A stretch of DNA of 6,777 bases from Planctomycetaceae bacterium (GCA_015487825.1 WFOZ01000842.1:1-6777); one strand, 5' to 3'; shown: positions 1 to 6,174, numbered from the stretch's first letter. Notes: generated by a model from the sequence alone, not told the origin. Numbers and translations are program-made.

Positions 1-181
1 GATCGGAAGCTTCCTGCAAACCAACCATGCGAACCATCAGTCGATACACAAGCCGATGCGTCATCTCATACAACTGCTGCTGAGCCTGCCTGTCATCCGC
101 CAGGCAGCGAGCCAACAGATCAGCATCAACTCCTGAAGAGCTTGAAGCCTTGTTCTGATTGTTCAATTTATTGGATGCCAT
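1..181 (-). CDS. ECF-type RNA polymerase sigma factor, N-terminal part (runs off the left edge)
   Basis: Only the first 60 codons are present. They read as the start of a sigma-70 family protein of the extracytoplasmic-function group. After a polar Asn/Ser-rich lead of about 17 residues comes DADLLARCLADD (19-30), then LYEMTHRLVYRLMVRMVG (37-54) and QEASD at the edge. This is the helix pattern of sigma region 2.1-2.2, which binds the beta' subunit of core polymerase. Region 2.4 and region 4, which contact promoter DNA, lie outside the window. The ATG at 179-181 is the only sensible start, because an in-frame TGA sits just upstream at 197-199. The ribosome-binding site is weak (GAAG about 13 bases upstream). 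No anti-sigma gene can be seen, since the downstream neighbour is cut off. The 366-base spacer to the phosphatase suggests its own promoter. The family call is from motif recognition; group and regulon are unknown. Confidence 0.85.
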   Translation of the reverse strand, partial: MASNKLNNQNKASSSSGVDADLLARCLADDRQAQQQLYEMTHRLVYRLMVRMVGLQEASD

Positions 182-547
182 TACCGTGCTGTTTCTTCAC
201 AGGAATGCGAGAAAAGTAGATTTTCTGATGAATCATCTCAATAAATGATCAGAATGCAACTCAAACAACCTTTGAGTGGTCAGTCCACCTGTAATTACAA
301 AAATATTTTCCGGAAATGATGACGATTCTTCAGGAATAGTACATCCAACTGCAAAACAACACCCATGAATTGCAGTTTCCATCATATAAAGCGTTCCGTG
401 CCCGCATAAACCGACTCCACATAATTAGCGTGAACGAATGGTTTACGTTTAGTAGACACTTTTAATATTACGGAAACTTACGGTTCCCGGTTAGAGCTTG
501 TAAGTCGGTTTTCCAAAACCAACTACCGGGTTATTGGCATTGCCCAG
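182..547. other. Spacer between phosphatase and sigma factor genes
   Basis: This 366-base stretch has no convincing gene. On its right is the hairpin at 486-530 listed separately. The rest should hold the sigma factor promoter, but I find no good -35/-10 pair; the best pair on the minus strand is TTGCAT with ATGATT at 17-base spacing, which is poor. A perfect 10-bp palindrome TTTCCGGAAA lies near 308-317. A 50-codon minus-strand ORF (233-385) is discussed under findings, but its codon use is much more AT-rich than that of the neighbouring genes and I do not call it a gene. Confidence 0.6.
486..530 (-). terminator. Two-part hairpin after the phosphatase gene, possible terminator
   Basis: An outer 6-bp stem pairs 486-491 with 525-530 (CCCGGT/ACCGGG). 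An inner 10-bp stem pairs 503-512 with 515-524. One inner position (506 with 521) is C with A on the plus strand but G with U in a minus-strand transcript, so the fold suits RNA of the minus strand. It begins 17 bases after the TAG stop of the phosphatase (548-550). There is no U run after it and an 11-base bulge separates the two stems, so it may stabilise or only weakly terminate the transcript. Confidence 0.35.
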
Positions 548-2020
548 CTAGCCATGCTTTTCGATCAACAAAGCCGTTAAATCATCTTTAGCAGCGTGCC
601 CACCCCGGAAAGCAATAATACTCTCTTTTAGTTCTGCAAGAATTTTCTGAGGAAGTTCTTTTCGATTCTGATCGATACACCACAGTAATCTTTCTATGCC
701 GAACTGGTTGCCTTGCTGATCGAAGGATTCGATCACACCATCGGTGTAGAGCAGTATTCGATCCTGTGAAGTGAACGGGATGGCTTCAGATTCCCAGGAA
801 AAATCGGAGGAAATTCCAAGAGGAAAACCTGCAATTTCAATCTCCCGGGTTCCCTTTGAATCGATAAGTAATATAGGAGGGTGCCCCGCATTGATATATT
901 CAACACAATCTTCCTGCAAAGGGAACCGCAAAAAAGCAGCCGTTGCGAACATTCCCGATTCAATAACTTCTGAAAAATGGCGGTTGACAAAACAGACAAG
1001 ATCGTTGAGTGAGGCCAACTGCTCGGCCGCGACAGAGATCAGGCTTTTCAGCATCGCTGCAGCCAGCGCAGCTGGTATTCCATGTCCAGCGACATCAAGC
1101 ATGCAGACAACTGATGAACCATCAGGCAGGGTAATGACATCGTAAAAGTCTCCCGCGACCAGTTCAGCAGGGTCATAAATAACAGCTATTTCCGTACCGG
1201 GCAGCTGAGGTGATTTGGGAAGCAGACTTTGTTGAATCGAGCTTGCCTTTTTCATCTGTGCTCTTCTTCTGCTGCGGGCTTCAGCCAGAGAATCACTCAT
1301 TGCGTTAACGGCTTGTGTTAAATCTCGCAGTTCCCGATTCGTTGTGGCAACAACATGATTTCCAAATTGATTATTCCCAATCTGTTCGACTGCTTCGATT
1401 GTTCGATGTACCGGCTGGATGAATAGACGAACCAGCAGCGTGTTAAGAATAATCGCTGCAGTAATTGCAATAAGCATCGCATGCCAAAGCTGTGAAATGG
1501 CTTGCTCGGCTGCGTATTCGTGCAAGTCATCAGCATCTTCAACCACATAAACCTTCAGATCACCATCGACAACTTTTCCCACAACCATTTTCTGCTGTAA
1601 TGAGGATCGCTTTCGGCCCTGACGCGAATCTGCCCGTTTTACTTCCTGCAGATAACCTGCAGGCAACTCTTTAAGTGGATAAGAATGAAGTAATCTGTCT
1701 TTCACCTGCACCAGAATGGTATGCCCCGGAGCATTCAGCTTATGCGCGTGGACACACACATCGTTGATGTAACTTTGCAATTCCTGGCCATTTACCTGAT
1801 CAATCCGCCTGACCGCATTAGCAATTAAATACGCTTCATGGTGCAGTTCCTGGTGCCGTGTTTCGATCAGACGGCGAACTTCCCGACCATAATCGATGCT
1901 CAAAAAAGCAACAATCAGCAAAAAGCAGATTCCGTTGACCGAAAGTAACAGCTGAGTCCCGATACTCAATCTGGAATACCACGGGAGCTGTATTTCACTT
2001 TGTTGTTCAGCTCCACTCAC
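548..2020 (-). CDS. Membrane-anchored SpoIIE/PP2C-type serine phosphatase with HAMP domain
   Basis: This 490-residue protein fits RsbU/SpoIIE-like phosphatases, metal-dependent enzymes that usually dephosphorylate STAS-domain anti-anti-sigma proteins. A transmembrane helix (about 21-41) and a second (about 181-201) enclose a 140-residue outer sensor region of no recognised family. A HAMP linker follows (about 200-253, with the typical IQPVHRTIEAVEQIG opening), then the phosphatase domain (about 262-490). Metal-binding residues are in place: GDFYD (290-294), DVAGHG (309-314), NAGHPP (377-382), YTDG (425-428) and DD (479-480). It therefore looks active. The start is a GTG: no in-frame ATG exists between it and an upstream TGA at 2084-2086, and the first internal Met is residue 145. 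The Shine-Dalgarno match is poor. A 46-codon ORF ends 17 bases upstream and may be co-translated. Its STAS and kinase partners are not in the window; the sensed signal is unknown. Confidence 0.95.
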   Translation of the reverse strand: MSGAEQQSEIQLPWYSRLSIGTQLLLSVNGICFLLIVAFLSIDYGREVRRLIETRHQELHHEAYLIANAVRRIDQVNGQELQSYINDVCVHAHKLNAPGHTILVQVKDRLLHSYPLKELPAGYLQEVKRADSRQGRKRSSLQQKMVVGKVVDGDLKVYVVEDADDLHEYAAEQAISQLWHAMLIAITAAIILNTLLVRLFIQPVHRTIEAVEQIGNNQFGNHVVATTNRELRDLTQAVNAMSDSLAEARSRRRAQMKKASSIQQSLLPKSPQLPGTEIAVIYDPAELVAGDFYDVITLPDGSSVVCMLDVAGHGIPAALAAAMLKSLISVAAEQLASLNDLVCFVNRHFSEVIESGMFATAAFLRFPLQEDCVEYINAGHPPILLIDSKGTREIEIAGFPLGISSDFSWESEAIPFTSQDRILLYTDGVIESFDQQGNQFGIERLLWCIDQNRKELPQKILAELKESIIAFRGGHAAKDDLTALLIEKHG

Positions 2021-2037
2021 AGTATTGCTTTCATAGA

Positions 2038-2178
2038 TTATTTTCGTTGGATGGTAAGCTGAATATCGCGATGATCCCAGTCCTCACGCATCACCCGGGA
2101 CGCAATCAGCCTGATGCCAAACGATATAGGAGAGCTATAGCCGAGCTGGATGTGCGCACCCACCCCCTGATTCTTCAT
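2038..2178 (-). CDS. Possible small protein of 46 residues just upstream of the phosphatase
   Basis: An ATG at 2176-2178 opens 46 codons ending in TAA at 2038-2040, 17 bases before the phosphatase GTG. The product is basic and not hydrophobic overall. It starts MKNQGVGAHIQLGYSSPISF, has a middle GIRLIASRVM and ends REDWDHRDIQLTIQRK. In its favour are the tight spacing, a local rise in GC over the AT-rich flanks, and third positions that are mostly G or C (28 of 45 by my count). Against it: no Shine-Dalgarno, a length easily reached by chance, and a TATAAT (2177-2182, minus strand) that overlaps the ATG and could be a -10 box for the phosphatase instead; if so the ORF would not be translated from that transcript. 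The GIRLI stretch faintly recalls the GFRL ending of formylglycine-generating-enzyme-like domains, so a remnant 3' end of an older gene is also possible. I do not recognise it with confidence. Confidence 0.35.
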   Translation of the reverse strand: MKNQGVGAHIQLGYSSPISFGIRLIASRVMREDWDHRDIQLTIQRK

Positions 2179-2255
2179 TATAAGGTATAGATGCACAAAA
2201 TCTCTTATTCTTCACCGATATTTTAAGATGATTTCCATAAACATTAAGATGGGGC

Positions 2256-2293
2256 GGCCCCCACCGCCCGAATTTCTCCGGGCGATGGGAACC
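2256..2293 (-). terminator. Strong 15-bp hairpin after the ABC ATPase gene
   Basis: Positions 2256-2270 pair with 2279-2293 around an 8-base loop (2271-2278). Twelve pairs are Watson-Crick. The other three (2258/2291, 2259/2290, 2264/2285) are C against A on the plus strand but G with U in minus-strand RNA, so all 15 pair only in the minus transcript. The stem begins 41 bases after the ATPase stop codon, where the ABC transcript should end. No clear U run follows (the RNA continues GCCCCAUCUUAAUGUUU), so it may act as a terminator with a weak tail or as a 3' end protecting hairpin. A competing GGGGC/GCCCC fold overlaps its left arm (2251-2261). Confidence 0.5.
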
Positions 2294-2334
2294 AGGAACA
2301 TCTCATTGTTTCCTTTTTGAGACAGCTGCGCCGC

Positions 2335-3027
2335 CTAAGCAGCCTCTGCCTGCGATTCAGTATTCAGATCTGCTGCGACACCCGCAACAAGTCGAATAGT
2401 CCGTGTCGCAAATTTTGCAGCAGCCTCATCGTGAGTCACCATCACAATCGTACGACCATCCTGATGAAATTCAGTGAGGTATTCCATCACCTGCTCTCTC
2501 GTTTCAGGATCGAGGTTGCCGGTTGGTTCATCTGCAAGAATAATCTGTGGGTCGTTAGCCAAAGTTCGTGCCAATGCAACACGCTGTTGTTGCCCCTGGC
2601 TCATCTCGCTTGGCTTGTGCCTCATTCGATCAGCCAAGCCAACTTTTTCCAACATCGCAGAGGCACGTTGCTGCTGCTGTTCAGAATCGCAACCGGCAAG
2701 CACCAGCGGAATCTGCACATTTTCCCGAGCGGTCAGCCAGGGAATAAGATTGAAAGATTGAAACACAAAGCCAATTTTTGTGCTGCGAACTTTCGTCCGT
2801 TCTTTCACGGAAAGATCATAAAGCGAGACTCCATCAAGAACTACTTTCCCGGAACTCGGCGCAAGCATTCCGCCCAGCAACGACAACATCGTTGTTTTCC
2901 CACTGCCGCTCGGGCCGATAATTGCAACAAAATCGTTATCGGGAATTTCAAGGTTCGTATCGTCCAAAGCAGTGACTTCCTGCCCGTGACGTTCATATTT
3001 TTTTATCACATTTTCCAGTGAATACAT
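2335..3027 (-). CDS. ABC transporter ATP-binding protein, MacB/LolD type
   Basis: This 230-residue protein is a complete ABC nucleotide-binding subunit of the MacB/LolD/FtsE group, which powers FtsX-like permeases. Visible motifs are the Walker [10 protein letters not shown] (38-46), Q-loop Gln90 in FVFQS, signature MSQGQ (142-146) followed by [10 protein letters not shown], Walker B IILADEP (162-168, catalytic Glu167), D-loop NLD (171-173) and switch His199 in VTHD. The signature reads MSQGQ rather than LSGGQ; the essential Ser and Gly of the loop are partly kept. The length is normal for the family, with a short polar Ala/Glu tail. The ATG at 3025-3027 has a good ribosome-binding site (AAGGA, 9 bases upstream). 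It follows the permease after 66 bases on the same strand and is surely its partner. A hairpin with a U run lies in that gap and might lower its expression relative to the permease. Confidence 0.97.
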   Translation of the reverse strand: MYSLENVIKKYERHGQEVTALDDTNLEIPDNDFVAIIGPSGSGKTTMLSLLGGMLAPSSGKVVLDGVSLYDLSVKERTKVRSTKIGFVFQSFNLIPWLTARENVQIPLVLAGCDSEQQQQRASAMLEKVGLADRMRHKPSEMSQGQQQRVALARTLANDPQIILADEPTGNLDPETREQVMEYLTEFHQDGRTIVMVTHDEAAAKFATRTIRLVAGVAADLNTESQAEAA

Positions 3028-3058
3028 TGAAATGAATCCTTCATTTTAGGTGTTGTAC

Positions 3059-3076
3059 AAAAAAGCAGGACCTGCT
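3059..3076 (-). terminator. Short hairpin plus U run between permease and ATPase genes
   Basis: On the minus strand an AGCAG stem, a 3-base loop and CTGCT (3064-3076) are followed at once by five further T residues (3059-3063). This is the layout of an intrinsic terminator, 17 bases after the permease TAA. The stem is only 5 bp, so complete termination is unlikely. Sitting inside what looks like an operon, it could be a partial terminator or attenuator that tunes ATPase dosage, or simply chance. Confidence 0.35.
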
Positions 3077-3093
3077 GTGCAGACCCGGCATTA

Positions 3094-4323
3094 TTATGCG
3101 TCGTTAAAAACCAGGCAGGGATCGAGACCGGCTGCATGTCTGGCTGGTAAATAGCTGGCAACAACTGCAACCAAAGTTGCCACTCCGATACCGATCAGAC
3201 AAAGCTGAGGCATCGGTTGAACGGCTACACCCAGCAACTGCGGGCCTAGAATGTAAGCCAGAACCGTCCCCAGCAGAAAACCGCCCAGTCCACCGGCAAA
3301 ACCAAGTATTGTTGCCTTGCCGAGAAACAGTCGTGTCACAAAAGCAGGGCTGGCTCCCAACGCCATCAATGTTCCAATTTCTTTTCGACGTTCTGAAACA
3401 TTGGAGTACATCACACTGGCAATACTGGCTGCCCCGACAAGTAGCAAAATTGAAAAGAAGAGCCAGGAGAGTCGCGACATCAAACCATTTACCGCAACTT
3501 GTGTTTCCACAACTTGAGAGATGGTAACTACCCGGGTATCGGGCAGTTCTTTGGAAAGATCGCCGACTAAATCGCCAGCTGCGTCTTCACAGCAAGCCAT
3601 AATCTCAATCACATTCACAACAGGACCCGACCCGGACAATTCCTGAACGGTATGCAAATGAGCAAACAATCGTCCATCATCAATTGTCCCCGTGGCAGGC
3701 AGAACCGCAATTATCTTAAATTCTTTTTCGAGCAAAGTAATTTTATCGCCCTTTTGAGATCCAAGTTGCGAAGCAATTTCAGAACCGAGAATGACTTCAT
3801 CTTTGCCCAGATCTTTAATCGAACGTTTTGTCGCCAGGGCGGTAGGGTCTTCGTCTTCATCCCCGCCTGTAATACCCGTTGCACAACAACCACGATCTGA
3901 TCCGACCGAACTAGTCAGCAGGCTCATCCCCTGCCAGGCTGCTTTGGCCTCAAATTCTGAACGAGGCAAAATGCCGGTCAGCACAACAGGAATACTGTCC
4001 ACATCAGCTTCGACACAAAGTTTCGGAGCAAGATTCTGGACTCCGGGCAGTTTGGCCAGTGCCAGTTGTGTCACATACTCTTCAGGCATTGTTTTGCCGT
4101 GCATATCTGCAGAATAATAATTCTGTAACGAAACAGAAGGAGGCAACACCAAAACATTGGCGCCCAGTGAATCCATTTCGCTGGATATTTTCTGCTCGGA
4201 ATAGACCGTTATATTCTGTATCGCCACCAAAGCGGTTACTCCCAAAGTTACCGCCACCAGACTCGTCAACATCGGCGTGGGCCGCTGCCAGAGTTCCTTT
4301 AATATCAGTGAATAAGGTTTCAT
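3094..4323 (-). CDS. ABC transporter permease, MacB/FtsX type, with Cys-rich periplasmic domain
   Basis: A 409-residue permease of the MacB/LolC/FtsX superfamily. One transmembrane helix near the N-terminus (about 19-37) is followed by a large periplasmic core domain (about 40-283) and three more helices (about 285-306, 335-358, 372-392). The FtsX signature is clear: [16 protein letters not shown] (310-325) and, at the C-terminus, [13 protein letters not shown] (391-403). Members of this group do mechanical work on the periplasmic side instead of moving solutes through a central pore. The periplasmic domain has C103 and two Cys-Cys pairs, C146-C147 and C244-C245, plus an acidic run DEDED (155-159) next to the first pair. 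I do not know these as family features; they may bind metal or form disulfides. The start is secure: ATG 4321-4323 with GGGGGAG 5 bases upstream. The ATPase follows 66 bases downstream. No MacA-like adaptor gene is in the window. The substrate is not known. Confidence 0.95.
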   Translation of the reverse strand: MKPYSLILKELWQRPTPMLTSLVAVTLGVTALVAIQNITVYSEQKISSEMDSLGANVLVLPPSVSLQNYYSADMHGKTMPEEYVTQLALAKLPGVQNLAPKLCVEADVDSIPVVLTGILPRSEFEAKAAWQGMSLLTSSVGSDRGCCATGITGGDEDEDPTALATKRSIKDLGKDEVILGSEIASQLGSQKGDKITLLEKEFKIIAVLPATGTIDDGRLFAHLHTVQELSGSGPVVNVIEIMACCEDAAGDLVGDLSKELPDTRVVTISQVVETQVAVNGLMSRLSWLFFSILLLVGAASIASVMYSNVSERRKEIGTLMALGASPAFVTRLFLGKATILGFAGGLGGFLLGTVLAYILGPQLLGVAVQPMPQLCLIGIGVATLVAVVASYLPARHAAGLDPCLVFNDA

Positions 4324-4400
4324 GAAATCTCCCCCTTTTTACCAAAGACCAGCAGGAGCAGGTTGATGGCCCGATGCCACTTTTTCAAATTGAGGTTAAG

Positions 4401-4443
4401 TGCAACCAATTCTTTTCGATTGAAAACTTCGAAAAACGTTGCA
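4401..4443 (-). promoter_or_regulatory. Two-tier stem-loop upstream of the permease gene
   Basis: An outer perfect 6-bp stem (TGCAAC 4401-4406 with GTTGCA 4438-4443) encloses an inner perfect 7-bp stem (TTTTCGA 4413-4419 with TCGAAAA 4429-4435). It lies 71 bases after the thioredoxin-like gene and 78 bases before the permease start. It could be the end of an upstream transcript, a processing site or a leader element. No U run follows, so I do not call it a terminator. A 29-codon TTG-initiated frame overlaps its left arm and the permease start (see findings). Confidence 0.3.
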
Positions 4444-4513
4444 CATCAAATACAACCTGATGTACCAGACTCCTGGATGGTCTTCATTTTTTGTTTTTAT
4501 TAATACTGAATAA

Positions 4514-5269
4514 CTATTTCTTATGCTTACAGTTTGGATCGCTGCAGCACGCACCAGCAGCCACGATTGTTTCTGTCAATGTTTTGTTGCTTACGTCTGT
4601 TCTGTAAACACCAAGTAATTTTCCTGGAGGAGCCATAAAAACAGTAACCGGCGACGAAACAGAGCTGGAAACCTTGAACAACTTCAGAAATTTCGCTTCG
4701 GCAGGATTGCTGGCGCGTACATTCACAACATGAGTCCGCTGTGAAAACTCTGGATCCTTTTGAAACTCCTGCACTCCTTTAGGGACATAAGCACCGCTGT
4801 CCGGCTGGGCACAGAGCAACACAATTTTTTTATCCTGCAGTGCTTTAATACATTCAGCCTGAATGGGACTGACAATTGCATTGTGAACCTGGATTGGTTT
4901 CAGTTTTTGCGGAAAGACGCCGGATACTGCCCCATTGGGAGCAACTGCAACCACGGCAGGCAGCGGTAGGCGACCAGCATCGAAACGGGAAACCAGCTCG
5001 CTCTCCGCCTGATCAGTTACATTAACCGTAACAACGCCCGCGTTACTTAACTGCGAAGTTTCTTCACTTAACGTCTTGTACATGGTCCGTGTACTGGCAT
5101 CATCCTTACGGAAAAACATGATGAAAGTCATCTTCTTCTGCGAGGCTGCCTGTTGAAGAGTTTGCTGGGCTCGACTGACACTGGCAGCCTGCAACGATGG
5201 CGAAGCAACCAGAGTTACGCATACAAGTAGTGCAAACGAAAACGCTTTTAACGAAATACATTTCAACAT
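4514..5269 (-). CDS. Secreted protein with two thioredoxin-like domains and a CCx4CxH tail
   Basis: About 251 residues; numbering here counts from the alternative GTG one codon upstream (5270-5272). A Sec signal peptide is clear: a hydrophobic core FSFALLVCVTLVA, then SLQA-A near residues 26-30. Two tandem regions then look like thioredoxin folds: 34-132 (strand FIMFF, Pro-rich RLPLPAVVAV as the cis-Pro loop) and 138-237 (strand KIVLLCAQP, then SSPVTVFMAPPG). Neither has CXXC: the first has KDDAST where the active site should be, and the second keeps only one Cys (C154). A redox-enzyme role is thus unlikely; a binding or scaffold role is more plausible. The protein ends with CCSDPNCKHKK (C242, C243, C248, H250), a likely metal-binding tail. 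AAGGAG stands 6 bases before the GTG and 9 before the ATG, so either start is possible; I chose ATG. It sits between the His-rich gene and the permease. The fold call is moderately sure; the function is unknown. Confidence 0.85.
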   Translation of the reverse strand: MLKCISLKAFSFALLVCVTLVASPSLQAASVSRAQQTLQQAASQKKMTFIMFFRKDDASTRTMYKTLSEETSQLSNAGVVTVNVTDQAESELVSRFDAGRLPLPAVVAVAPNGAVSGVFPQKLKPIQVHNAIVSPIQAECIKALQDKKIVLLCAQPDSGAYVPKGVQEFQKDPEFSQRTHVVNVRASNPAEAKFLKLFKVSSSVSSPVTVFMAPPGKLLGVYRTDVSNKTLTETIVAAGACCSDPNCKHKK

Positions 5270-5300
5270 CACAAAGAACTCCTTTTCAGATTTTAGTGTG

Positions 5301-5325
5301 AGAGCCGGGTCAATTTGCCGGCTCT
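5301..5325 (-). promoter_or_regulatory. Perfect 8-bp hairpin in the leader of the thioredoxin-like gene
   Basis: AGAGCCGG (5301-5308) and CCGGCTCT (5318-5325) form a perfect GC-rich stem with a 9-base loop. On the minus strand it ends 31 bases before the ATG at 5269, just before the AAGGAG ribosome-binding site. Nothing like a U run follows, so it is not a standard terminator of the His-rich gene. It could be a leader element controlling translation, or an mRNA-stabilising stem separating two differently expressed genes. Confidence 0.4.
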
Positions 5326-5344
5326 TCCAGATTATTAAACAAAA

Positions 5345-5404
5345 TGCGATGACTGATTACCCAACAGGGTTGGTTCAGGTTGACAGCCATAACCAGCCAT
5401 CGCA
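5345..5404 (-). promoter_or_regulatory. Possible structured leader RNA, closed by a 7-bp stem
   Basis: TGCGATG (5345-5351) pairs perfectly with CATCGCA (5398-5404). Inside are CCAAC/GTTGG (5361-5365 with 5369-5373) and an alternative TGGTT/AACCA pairing (5371-5375 with 5391-5395), which share three bases and so exclude each other. Together with the 8-bp hairpin at 5301-5325 this makes a folded leader of over 100 bases before the thioredoxin-like gene. The layout resembles an attenuator or riboswitch but I recognise no known class, and short stems arise by chance. Confidence 0.25.
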
Positions 5405-5460
5405 CAGGAAGGTAAAACGTTCTTCCAGAAAACACCGTTCAGACTCTGCACCAATGCACA

Positions 5461-6114
5461 TCAGTGATGCTCATGGGCATGCCTGACTTCAAACCCAAAT
5501 CCTTTGAGCCACTTTTCCCAATCCTGAGCAGATTGATGACTCGAAAACTCCGCATGCATCCATGAATTACATTGAACGATAATATCGGTATGGCCATCAT
5601 GGCTATCAATATCCACCGCACATCCAAGTCCTTTTAGAATGGCAATCAACTCCTGGTACTGGTTATCCTCTTCCGGGTGCAGGGTAACTTTTTGAGCCAG
5701 GCGGTATTGGAGTTCTTCAGGAGTCTTCCCGTGTTCATGACCTTTTCCATGTCCATGATCTTCTTTTTCAGAATGAGCATGATTTTCAGAATGGCCATGT
5801 ACAATTTCAAATCCTGCTTCCTTTAACCATGTCTCCCACTGATGGGCGAGTTTTTCTGTCGAAACAGAAATTGATTGCCACTTGGGGCATTCGTACTGCA
5901 CGACAACTGCTCCCTCAGCCTGCTGTCTGCTTACTTTGCAACCAAGTTTTGTCAAAGCCTGAAGATGCTTTTCAGCCTCGCTAGAATCCTGAAAAGATTT
6001 CGAGAGCGATTTTTTGGTTTTGTAGGCAATCGAGTTATCTTTTGCGAACAGAAATGTACCACTTATTAACGCAATAGCTAATGCCACGCTTAACAGATTT
6101 GCAGATGTTTTCAT
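5461..6114 (-). CDS. Secreted His-rich protein with a duplicated Cys/Trp domain, probable metal-binding protein
   Basis: This 217-residue protein begins with a Sec signal-like segment (MKTSANLLSVALAIALISGT, cleavage perhaps after FLFA, residue 24). Two copies of one domain of about 60 residues follow, at 46-108 and 152-214, aligning without gaps: LGC (57-59 / 163-165), Gly (68 / 174), Cys (76 / 182), Trp (79 / 185), and WExWLKxxGFE ending in HxH (93-108 / 199-214). I count about 20 identities in 55 columns. The two Cys of each copy, 17 residues apart, could form a disulfide. Between the copies lies a His-rich linker with eight His in residues 106-128, and the protein ends HAHEHH. Such clusters bind Zn, Ni or Cu in many periplasmic proteins. 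The ATG at 6112-6114 has GGAG 8 bases upstream. It is the first gene of the set leading to the ABC permease, which suggests delivery, storage or sensing of metal. I do not recognise the family. Confidence 0.88.
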   Translation of the reverse strand: MKTSANLLSVALAIALISGTFLFAKDNSIAYKTKKSLSKSFQDSSEAEKHLQALTKLGCKVSRQQAEGAVVVQYECPKWQSISVSTEKLAHQWETWLKEAGFEIVHGHSENHAHSEKEDHGHGKGHEHGKTPEELQYRLAQKVTLHPEEDNQYQELIAILKGLGCAVDIDSHDGHTDIIVQCNSWMHAEFSSHQSAQDWEKWLKGFGFEVRHAHEHH

Positions 6115-6174
6115 CAGAGAGACTCCGGTTTTTTCAATAATTGGCTTGTCATTATCACTGAGAATATAAAGCAG

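Noticed and set aside
771..1145. Plus-strand ORF of 124 codons
   Set aside because: It is opposite the phosphatase domain whose metal-binding residues are all intact on the minus strand; no ribosome-binding site or domain supports it.
2317..3021. Plus-strand ORF of 234 codons
   Set aside because: It lies fully opposite the ATPase gene, which has all ABC motifs. The plus-strand product is rich in Cys, His and Arg with no recognisable domain, as expected of an antisense shadow.
4082..4345. Minus-strand ORF of 87 codons overlapping the permease N-terminus
   Set aside because: It is in another frame of the permease start region. The permease frame has a strong ribosome-binding site and a transmembrane segment; this one has neither.
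4440..4513. Intrinsic terminator right after the thioredoxin-like gene
   Set aside because: The ACATCA/TGATGT and CCAG/CTGG repeats there are short and have no U run on the minus strand.
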